DNA of 12,380 nt, taken from assembly GCA_900544195.1 (NCBI GenBank), contig UQUJ01000079.1, positions 1 through 12,380 of the forward strand. Reading direction: 5' to 3'. The notes under the pieces are model-generated. The model saw only the letters and a program-made list of their open reading frames with translations. It was not told the origin of the DNA and searched no databases. The position numbers and the translations under genes are program-made. Origin of the DNA: an uncultured Alistipes sp. Lineage in GTDB: Bacteria > Bacteroidota > Bacteroidia > Bacteroidales > UBA932. Positions within the stretch are counted from its first letter, which is position 1; each line of letters starts with the position of its first letter. This document shows, piece by piece, positions 6,151-12,380 of the stretch.

Positions 6151-6310
6151 GAAAGGTAGGTCTGTAGAGGCGTGAGAGGCAGATTGATGTGGCTTACCCC
6201 CACTTTCGTGGATAGGGTCAAGCACAGTGACCGGCGTCTGAACGTGGCCAGAAGCACATCCCTGCACTCGTGGCTTGTGAAGAAAAGAATGCCGCCAACG
6301 CCAACTTCCC
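6151..6310 (+). mobile_element. Conserved non-coding 3' module of the RAYT cassette
   Basis: The core 6172-6249 matches 3848-3925 at 73 of 78 positions, including a perfect 23-bp start (GTGAGAGGCAGATTGATGTG and three more bases). Both copies contain a small C-rich/G-rich hairpin (CCCCACTTTCGTGG here) followed by ATAGGGTCA. Similarity fades after about 6290. The following base positions belong to the IS66 remnant, so this is probably the right edge of the element. Confidence 0.65.
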
Positions 6311-6313
6311 ATT

Positions 6314-6613
6314 CTACGCCTTCACCTCGAAGAACTTGCGGCGGGCGTGAGCCGGCTCCGGCAGCCCGGAAGAATCTTCCCTTTCATCCCCGGGAAGTGT
6401 AAGCACACGATGCAGCACCGCTCCGATTACGACCGGAAGGCTGCCGTTGGCAACCGGCAGAAACCCTTCCGGAACGATTTCACGGGCATACTTCCGCTTC
6501 CACCAGAAGTACTGGTGCTCTGGAATGCCTTCCTCTTTCAACAGGGCCTTGATTGCTGTCCCTTTCTCCCGGGCCTCGCCCTGGATCTCTTCGATTTGTT
6601 CGCGTGTAAGCAT
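6314..6613 (-). pseudogene. IS66 remnant: TnpA-like start fused to a TnpC-like fragment
   Basis: The first 55 or so residues (MLTREQIEEIQGEAREKG, then EEGIPEHQYFWWKRKY and GFLPV) resemble the small IS66 TnpA helix-turn-helix protein of Bacteroidota. The last residues, PAHARRKFFEVKA, match the AHARRKFFEA motif of the IS66 DDE transposase TnpC, which normally lies in a separate downstream gene. I therefore read this 99-aa frame as the product of a large internal deletion joining the two genes. The TnpC part is cut off at 6314, where the RAYT 3' module begins. No function is expected beyond possible DNA binding. Confidence 0.65.
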
Positions 6614-6664
6614 GTCAGTTTATATTAGTGGTGCAAAGTTATATACCTCTTAATCAAACTGACA
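6613..6664 (-). promoter_or_regulatory. Candidate promoter and inverted repeat at the IS66 remnant start
   Basis: On the minus strand TAACTTTG (6641-6634) fits the -7 consensus about 20 bp before the remnant ATG. No properly spaced TTTG -33 box is seen. A 9-bp inverted repeat, TGTCAGTTT (6613-6621) and AAACTGACA (6656-6664), brackets it. It may be an IS end or an autoregulatory site. Confidence 0.4.
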
Positions 6665-6689
6665 GTCGTACTTTATCGAATGCTTACCT

Positions 6690-6787
6690 CACGATGGACA
6701 CCCTTGCCTTTGGCTATTTAATTCCCGCTATTAGGGCTTACTCGGGACTTGCACCTGTTAGACAATGCTCATGCCGAGCGTACAACA
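6690..6787. other. Unassigned non-coding sequence, possibly a mobile-element tail
   Basis: No gene is supported. The segment CTTACTCGGGACTTGCACCT and the following GTTAGACAATGCTCATGCCG look familiar to me as non-coding tails of mobile elements, but I cannot name the family with confidence. It lies between the IS66 remnant and the operon terminator. Confidence 0.25.
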
Positions 6788-6823
6788 AAGAAGGGCGGCC
6801 GCTGATTGGGGGCCGCCCTTCTT
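6788..6823 (-). terminator. Intrinsic terminator of the receptor-lipoprotein operon
   Basis: A perfect 13-bp stem, AAGAAGGGCGGCC (6788-6800) with GGCCGCCCTTCTT (6811-6823), encloses a 10-base loop. Read on the minus strand it is followed by a T-rich run. It begins 18 bp after the lipoprotein stop. Confidence 0.9.
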
Positions 6824-6841
6824 GATTGTTCAAAAGAATCG

Positions 6842-8863
6842 CTACTCTTTGAAAGCTTTGATACCAAAGAGTACCGCGCGGGTGTTGTTTCCAACGTTTG
6901 CGGCAGTGGTGATCTTTATGTCAAGATCCTCTGTCAAGGCTGTAGGAACGGTGAATGTGTAGTAGTCATCATCTGTCACAGTGATCTTGTAAGGAGACTT
7001 ACCAGCCACTCCATCATTAGCCCTGATGCCTTGAGTGCCGAACGTCATCCCTAAACCAGAAAACTCCAATGTGGTGGCAGCACCTTTCCATGCCAACGCA
7101 TAGAACGATACTCTCTTGGAGCCAGCCGGAACAGTGATTGTGAGATCGCCGGTCTTCCCCTTTGACGCTCCAAACTTAAGAACTTTCACATTTTCTTTGC
7201 CATTGATCGTAGCGACACCATCATCATAAGCATTAGCCCCGAGTTTGTAGCTCAAATCAATGGAATACGAATTATCTCCAGGTTCTGGTTCCGGATCCAC
7301 GCTGCCAGCCTCGTGGCTGACATAGTAGCCATTAACCATTTGAGCGGAGCCGTTGAATTCGCCCCTCTTTCCAATAACTGTGAGGACATCACCAACTTTC
7401 AAGCCTATATTCTCAATGGCGGGACCACCTTCAGCCGCCTTCATTCGGAAGACGTACAAAGTAGTTCCCTCATCATCAGCGATCGTCAAGGTAGCGTTCT
7501 TGAAAGAAGCACTGATCTCCTTGATGTTGACAATCTTGCCCGTCACGATATATTCAACGTCCGAGACTTCCTTGGCAAGGAACTCCTTGATGGTGGCAGG
7601 AATATAGTGGACATGGCTCTCATAGACACCATTTACCATCTGGGCTGTGCCATTAGACTCGCCTCTCTGACCGACAACTGTAAGTTTGTCACCTACAGCG
7701 ATGGTCAAATCCGTAATCTTGCCACTGGCAGGTTTCATCCTGCGGACAAGCACTGAATTGCCAAGAGCATCGGCAACCGTGATGTCCGCATTGTTGTACT
7801 GTTCAGAGACAGAAATCTGTTTAACGGTTCCGGTAAGGCGGTACTGCGCCGGGCTGACCGCAGCCTTCAGGAACTCGCCCACCGTCACTTGAAGAATCGC
7901 GCCCTTCTGATCAATATTTGCTTGAGCGGAATATACCTTACCTTTAGATGTGGTGTTGAAGGCAAGTGAAGTCGAACGATCACCAGCGGTGTTCGCGGCA
8001 GCGTTGAAAGTAACGGTCGCGTTGGAACCAGAGGTCTCGATAGAAGTTACCGAGAGCCAAGACTTGGAATCTTCAGGAACAGCCACAGACACACCTTCGC
8101 CCTTTACTGTAAGGTGAGCCTTTATCTCAGCGCCTTCCAGAGGAAGCGGTTCTGAATAAAGCTTGAATTCTTCGCTTCCCGCAACCTTTACCGTCACTGA
8201 ATCAACCTTGATCAGAGACTTGACGAGACTAACGAAAACACCACCCTGAGCCATCTGAGGAGATCCTTTATATTCCCCCCTCTGACCTTCAACGGTAAGG
8301 AAATCGCCTACCTCCATTCCGAGATCCTCTATCTTTTTGCCGGATGGAGCCACGAAACGATAACAATAGACAGAGTAACCCTCATCGTCGGAAATAGTAA
8401 GCGTCGCATTCTTGTAAGACGCAGAGATTTCCTCAATAGACGTGATGGTTCCCGCTATTCTGTATGTCGTAGGACCAACCTCGGCCGCAAGGAAATCCTT
8501 CAAGGAAGTGACAGGAAGGTCAACCTTCTGGGTCATCTGAAGTAGGTTTATGTTCTGAGTCTTGCCATCACAAACAAGATGCGCCACAGCCTCACGCGTC
8601 TCTGTCGCGGCACCGGCCGAGAATTTCACATCAACCTTTCCGGCTTCTCCGGACGCAGGGGTAATTGTAATCCACTCAGGTGCGTCCTCTATCGACCAAG
8701 CCGCCTTAGCATTGACAGTGATTGTCTGGTCACCGCCAGCGGCTGGGATTGCCACATATGATGACGAGACCCTTACCTCATCAAGATATTCCGCCTCAGA
8801 CTCACATCCGATGGCCAATGTCATCGTAGCCAAAAAAGCGGCAATAATATTCTTAAGTTTCAT
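6842..8863 (-). CDS. Surface-type lipoprotein with BACON-like and three OB-fold-like repeats
   Basis: The 673-aa protein has a lipoprotein signal ending LAIGC with the lipid cysteine at C20. The following ESEAEYLDE is acidic, resembling the lipoprotein export signal that sends Bacteroidota lipoproteins to the cell surface. Domains I infer: BACON-like at 30-112 (AAWSIEDAPEWITITPASGEAG); OB-like 1 at 119-212; a second BACON-like region at 219-322; OB-like 2 at 325-418; OB-like 3 at 421-517; a PEPEPG linker; and a C-terminal beta-rich domain at 532-673. The OB-like units repeat the pattern FLAAEV, YRIAGTI, NATLTISDDEG, GDFLTVEGQRGE and QM, and units 1 and 3 are nearly identical in places. It starts 17 bp after the receptor gene. 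A role in ligand capture or handling for that receptor is likely. The substrate is unknown: BACON domains are linked to carbohydrate or mucin binding and OB folds to nucleic acids or oligosaccharides. Confidence 0.8.
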   Translation of the reverse strand: MKLKNIIAAFLATMTLAIGCESEAEYLDEVRVSSSYVAIPAAGGDQTITVNAKAAWSIEDAPEWITITPASGEAGKVDVKFSAGAATETREAVAHLVCDGKTQNINLLQMTQKVDLPVTSLKDFLAAEVGPTTYRIAGTITSIEEISASYKNATLTISDDEGYSVYCYRFVAPSGKKIEDLGMEVGDFLTVEGQRGEYKGSPQMAQGGVFVSLVKSLIKVDSVTVKVAGSEEFKLYSEPLPLEGAEIKAHLTVKGEGVSVAVPEDSKSWLSVTSIETSGSNATVTFNAAANTAGDRSTSLAFNTTSKGKVYSAQANIDQKGAILQVTVGEFLKAAVSPAQYRLTGTVKQISVSEQYNNADITVADALGNSVLVRRMKPASGKITDLTIAVGDKLTVVGQRGESNGTAQMVNGVYESHVHYIPATIKEFLAKEVSDVEYIVTGKIVNIKEISASFKNATLTIADDEGTTLYVFRMKAAEGGPAIENIGLKVGDVLTVIGKRGEFNGSAQMVNGYYVSHEAGSVDPEPEPGDNSYSIDLSYKLGANAYDDGVATINGKENVKVLKFGASKGKTGDLTITVPAGSKRVSFYALAWKGAATTLEFSGLGMTFGTQGIRANDGVAGKSPYKITVTDDDYYTFTVPTALTEDLDIKITTAANVGNNTRAVLFGIKAFKE

Positions 8864-8880
8864 ATAATCCTGACAATAAT

Positions 8881-11800
8881 TTAATTAAACATGTACTTGA
8901 TACCAATAGATGCATACCAGCACTGAGAAGCATCCTGATAGTAAGTGTAAATCTGGGTGTCCTTGTTAACAGCCGCAGGAGTCGCAAATGTCGGGTAGCC
9001 CTCTTTATCCACACCCTTATACTCAAGGATTCTTCCACTGTCAAGAGAAGGATTCAGATGCTTTATGACTCCCCACGAAGAATTGAAGAAATTCAGAATG
9101 TTCTTCACATCAAGACTGAGCTGGAGAGTGTTCGTAGATTTACCAATATTCAGTTTGAAGTCATGCTTGTAACTGAAATCAAGACGATGAACCCATGGGT
9201 TATACACGCTGTAGCCTTCCGTGTATTTTCCCTGATGCTTGCTAAGATATTTGTCCTTGTGCACAAAATCCATGAAACGGTCACGGTCATCCTCAGAGAC
9301 AAAGCGGAATTCATTGTTCTGAACCTGCTCGTCGGTAGGAACATAAACAGCGTCATAGTTCCTACCATCGCCATTCATATCATTCACCATCTTGTAAGAA
9401 TCTTTATAACCTCCTCTCCAAGCCTCGTAAATGAAACTGTAATGGTTGCCGGACTTGTCGCTATGGGTAAGGGAGGCTACTACACGATCCGGAGTGGTGT
9501 ACATTGAGTTATGAAGGCCTGGATCATTGAAGCCATTTACTGAAGTGTAATAGTCAAGGGTAGAGGCGGCATTGGAGCCAGGCATACCAGTAATCTCCTT
9601 TGATACAGTGTGGGTGTAGGCAGCCATTATGTTGAGCCCCTTGACAGGTGTCATATTCATAGAGAGGCTTGCAGACCACCCGTAGCCCTGATCAGTGTTC
9701 TCAAGGATGTAGGCGTTAGGCATGCTGACTGTCTTGCCCTTGGAGTTAACATAGGTGTACTGAGCGTCCTTGAAGATAGGACGGTTGTCAGCACCGTTGA
9801 ATCTTGCGAATCCTTGATAATCCTTGAAACTTCTATCCCTCATACGCACAGCGTTGATAGTCTTGTTATAAATACCCTCGGCGCTGACGGAGAATGGGAA
9901 TGAGGTTGGGAAACTGTAATCAAAGGCAAGAGAGGTCTTCCAAACCTGAGGCATCTTGAACTTTGGATCAACCGCGGAGAAATTGGACGGAATCGAACCG
10001 GATTCCGGTGAGACAGTGTCCGGATAACCGAGAGAAACCAGTTTGTCGCGAAGCTCCTTACGATTAAGGATCGGGCCAGCAAACTTGTCGATAGGGCCAC
10101 CTTTCGTATCGCTGATTACAGCCTGATACTGTACAAGACCCGCGTTAGTAGGCATATTTGTGAAGAACACAAGCGGCAATCTTCCTGAGAAGAAACCTGT
10201 GCCGCCACGAACCTTAAAGGATTTGTTTCCAAAAACGTCCCAAGAGAAACCGACACGTGGTGAAACAACAAGGCTGGAATTAGGCCATTCGCCTGTATCG
10301 TAATGTGTTCCACCATAGTCAAGTTCTTTCATGGCCGCGTTAGTGATCAAGTCTGCGTTATTGAAAAACAGTCCGTCCAGACGCAGGCCGTAAGTCAGTT
10401 TGAGATTGTCTGTAACAGACCAATCATCCTGAGCATAGATACCCAATTTGTTGAATCTAACACGAGCCGCTGGAGCCTCCTCACCATCATAACCATAGGT
10501 AAGGGCGACAATCTCAGGTGTTCTTTCATTGAGAAAATCATCCAGACTCTTATAACGATAATAACCAGTACCGTTTCTCATATAGACGTTGTCCGCCATC
10601 TGGTACTCATAACTTGCGCCAACCGTGAATTTATGATCTCCAAAATAACCGGTAAGGTCATCCTTCACATTGATAACGTTGTTGTGGACACCATTATTCC
10701 AAGTGAAAAGCTCGTAACCAAGAGAGATGTAAGGATCAACCTTAGAGCCGTCATCCTTTCTGATATCGATGAACGGGAAATCCGCCGAATTGGTTCCGCG
10801 CACATCATCAAGTTTTGAATATGTGGCGAGGAACTGATTTGAGAATTTGTCGCTCAAACGGCTGTTAAGGTCAACAGACCATGTGTTAACCAGATTATCA
10901 ACTGAATACATGGAGTTGGCGTAACTCATAGAATACTTGGACATTCGGTCATCTGACCCCTTGGTGCCTCCATCCATTGAGCTTCTATTAGGAGCCGTCC
11001 ATTGTTTGTTCAATGTGTAATTGTAACGAACAGCAAGATGATGCCTGTCATTAATATTCCAGTCGAGACGGGCAAGGAATTTAGTATTGCTGATGTCAGC
11101 AGGAAAGTTCGTGTAAGAACCTGTGTCATAGCCATATTTTGTTTTCACAAAATTCGACACAGTCTCCAGATCTTCTTCAGTTGTTCTTGAGATGTAATTA
11201 TCCGGATCCCACATTCCGTCCTTAGAGGCCCTCCAAGCGCTGGCTACGGACGGAGTCTTGACATATTCAAAGTTAGTAAAGAAGAAGAGTTTGTTTTTGA
11301 TGATAGGACCGCCAAGGGTCATACCATATATGGTGTTGCGGTCTTTGTCACGGGCGCTGGCGACAGTCGCGCCGTCAACCACGTCTCCGCGCATGTTCTC
11401 GTTGCGATGGTAAACGTAGGCGGATCCCTTGAAGGTGTTGGTACCGGACTTGGTGATGGCGTTCACGCCTCCGCCGATGAAGTTGGTCTGGCGTATGTCA
11501 TAAGGTGAGATCACAACCTGAAGTTCCTCAATGGCATCCAGTGAGATAGGGTTGTTGCCACCAGGAAGTTTATCATTCAGACCAAAGTTATTGTTGAAGT
11601 TCGCACCGTCAACGGTGAAGTTGGCTGTACGTCCGTCAGCACCGGCGAATGTCATGCCGTTTCCACCGTAAGGGGAAAGCCTGGTCACATCGGTGATGCT
11701 TCTGCTTACGGTAGGCAGAGCAGTGATCTGGGCGTTGTTGATGTTGGTGGCGGCGCCAGTCTTCTCTACGGCGAACTTGGAGTTGGCGGTGGAGACAACA

Positions 11801-12162
11801 ACAGCCTCTGAAAGCATCTGGGTGTCATCGTTCAGCTTGGCGTTGAGGTTGTAGGCCTCGGCGAGCTGGAGGGTGACATCCGTGAAGGTCACGGCCTGAT
11901 AGCCAAGGCAGCTTACCTCAACTTTGTAAGGACCACCTGAACGCATACCGTTGATCGCGTAGCGACCTTCGGCGTTGACAACAGCGTAGTACTGTGTACC
12001 TGACGGGATGTGAACCGCGACCACGGCGGCTCCAGGAACAGCGGCTCCATTGGCGTCAGTCACCTTACCGTTCAAAGAGGACGTGGTCACCTGCGCGAAT
12101 GCCGTGATTCCGACAAGGACTGCAACCAATGCGGCAAATCCTTTTTTGAGTAATTGAACCAT
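8881..12162 (-). CDS. Oar-like TonB-dependent outer-membrane receptor
   Basis: The 1093-aa outer-membrane receptor uses TonB energy for uptake of large or scarce substrates. A signal peptide spans residues 1-23, with likely cleavage AFA/Q. A carboxypeptidase-regulatory-like beta-sandwich follows at about 29-110 (LNGKVTDANGAAVPGAAV, then NAEGRYAI). A candidate TonB-interacting stretch is EAVVVST near residue 119. The plug spans about 130-235 (TVDGANFNNNFGLN, SLDAIEELQVVISPYDIRQ, GGGVNAITKSGTN), and the remainder is the beta-barrel, ending with an aromatic-rich strand (WYASIGIKYMFN). The carboxypeptidase-like domain, the YDIRQTNFIGGGVNAITKSGTN plug end and the length place it with Oar-type proteins and not with classic SusC. 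No SusD-like gene follows; a BACON/OB lipoprotein takes that position. The ATG at 12162 is supported by the signal peptide. Confidence 0.9.
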   Translation of the reverse strand: MVQLLKKGFAALVAVLVGITAFAQVTTSSLNGKVTDANGAAVPGAAVVAVHIPSGTQYYAVVNAEGRYAINGMRSGGPYKVEVSCLGYQAVTFTDVTLQLAEAYNLNAKLNDDTQMLSEAVVVSTANSKFAVEKTGAATNINNAQITALPTVSRSITDVTRLSPYGGNGMTFAGADGRTANFTVDGANFNNNFGLNDKLPGGNNPISLDAIEELQVVISPYDIRQTNFIGGGVNAITKSGTNTFKGSAYVYHRNENMRGDVVDGATVASARDKDRNTIYGMTLGGPIIKNKLFFFTNFEYVKTPSVASAWRASKDGMWDPDNYISRTTEEDLETVSNFVKTKYGYDTGSYTNFPADISNTKFLARLDWNINDRHHLAVRYNYTLNKQWTAPNRSSMDGGTKGSDDRMSKYSMSYANSMYSVDNLVNTWSVDLNSRLSDKFSNQFLATYSKLDDVRGTNSADFPFIDIRKDDGSKVDPYISLGYELFTWNNGVHNNVINVKDDLTGYFGDHKFTVGASYEYQMADNVYMRNGTGYYRYKSLDDFLNERTPEIVALTYGYDGEEAPAARVRFNKLGIYAQDDWSVTDNLKLTYGLRLDGLFFNNADLITNAAMKELDYGGTHYDTGEWPNSSLVVSPRVGFSWDVFGNKSFKVRGGTGFFSGRLPLVFFTNMPTNAGLVQYQAVISDTKGGPIDKFAGPILNRKELRDKLVSLGYPDTVSPESGSIPSNFSAVDPKFKMPQVWKTSLAFDYSFPTSFPFSVSAEGIYNKTINAVRMRDRSFKDYQGFARFNGADNRPIFKDAQYTYVNSKGKTVSMPNAYILENTDQGYGWSASLSMNMTPVKGLNIMAAYTHTVSKEITGMPGSNAASTLDYYTSVNGFNDPGLHNSMYTTPDRVVASLTHSDKSGNHYSFIYEAWRGGYKDSYKMVNDMNGDGRNYDAVYVPTDEQVQNNEFRFVSEDDRDRFMDFVHKDKYLSKHQGKYTEGYSVYNPWVHRLDFSYKHDFKLNIGKSTNTLQLSLDVKNILNFFNSSWGVIKHLNPSLDSGRILEYKGVDKEGYPTFATPAAVNKDTQIYTYYQDASQCWYASIGIKYMFN

Positions 12163-12380
12163 AGATTTGTTAATAAATAAAGTATTGAATTAATCTTTTT
12201 CAGTCCAAACCATTCAACTTGCGAAATTAACAATTTTTCTTCGGTTCAGAAAATTTAATTCAGTCACGAATCGGTTACGATTGATAATTGTTATGATTTA
12301 ATCAAAAAATGCTGATTTAGTAACTCAAGTTTCGCATTTGCGAAACACCACTCTTCTTCACTGCTTGCAGTGAAAGCAAG
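12163..12380. other. Upstream region of the receptor operon with two 8-bp-stem palindromes
   Basis: No gene is visible. GTTTCGCA-TT-TGCGAAAC at 12329-12346 and TTCACTGC-TT-GCAGTGAA at 12357-12374 are both perfect 8-bp inverted repeats around a TT centre. The motif TTGCGAAA recurs near 12219. These could be operators, or the second could be the start of a terminator hairpin of the neighbouring gene. Confidence 0.5.
12177..12209 (-). promoter_or_regulatory. Weak candidate promoter of the receptor operon
   Basis: On the minus strand a TTTG (12209-12206) and TACTTTAT (12184-12177) are separated by 21 bp. The spacing is right but the -7 box is imperfect. It would give a leader of under 10 nt before the receptor ATG, so a different promoter further upstream remains possible. 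Confidence 0.3.

Noticed and set aside
5847..6167. Two overlapping open frames through the 20-bp array
   Set aside because: A 20-bp period without stops leaves several frames open. The peptides are low-complexity and have no support.
10303..10818. A 171-aa plus-strand open frame inside the receptor gene
   Set aside because: It is the antisense shadow of the beta-barrel coding region, which has clear family motifs on the minus strand.

Overview
The window looks like a repeat-rich accessory stretch of a Bacteroidota (probably Bacteroidales) chromosome. The evidence is an Oar-type TonB-dependent receptor next to a lipoprotein with acidic residues after the lipid cysteine, TAnnTTTG-type -7 promoter boxes, no visible Shine-Dalgarno sequences, a cmk-ispH pair, an IS66-type remnant, and a RAYT-like protein of the kind I associate with this phylum. 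The species cannot be told from this sequence.

Layout. 1-347: intergenic DNA with two spaced inverted repeats. 348-2040 (+): housekeeping pair cmk (CMP kinase) and ispH (last step of the MEP isoprenoid pathway). ispH carries an in-frame palindromic insertion, and its last codons form the first unit of a 72-bp tandem repeat running to 2200. 2261-2960 (+): well-formed promoter and efp (elongation factor P). 2961-3540: several families of short direct repeats and a strong terminator. 3540-4215: no convincing gene; it holds a nested hairpin and a decayed copy of the 3' end and downstream module of a RAYT element.

4226-6310 (+) is the most unusual part: a REP-associated tyrosine transposase-like (HUH/Y1) gene with a long low-complexity N-terminal extension. 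A ten-unit 36-38 bp array precedes it, an eleven-unit 20-bp array follows it, and then comes a conserved non-coding module whose second copy lies upstream of the cassette. The cassette abuts a collapsed IS66 remnant (6314-6613, -) in which a TnpA-like start runs into a short TnpC-like motif.

6788-12380 (-): an apparent two-gene operon, an Oar-like TonB-dependent receptor (1093 aa) followed after 17 bp by a 673-aa surface-type lipoprotein with BACON-like and three OB-fold-like repeats, closed by a perfect 13-bp stem terminator. The receptor and lipoprotein probably act together in outer-membrane binding and uptake of an unknown substrate. The RAYT-like gene is a reasonable suspect for spreading the many palindromic repeats here, but this is inference.
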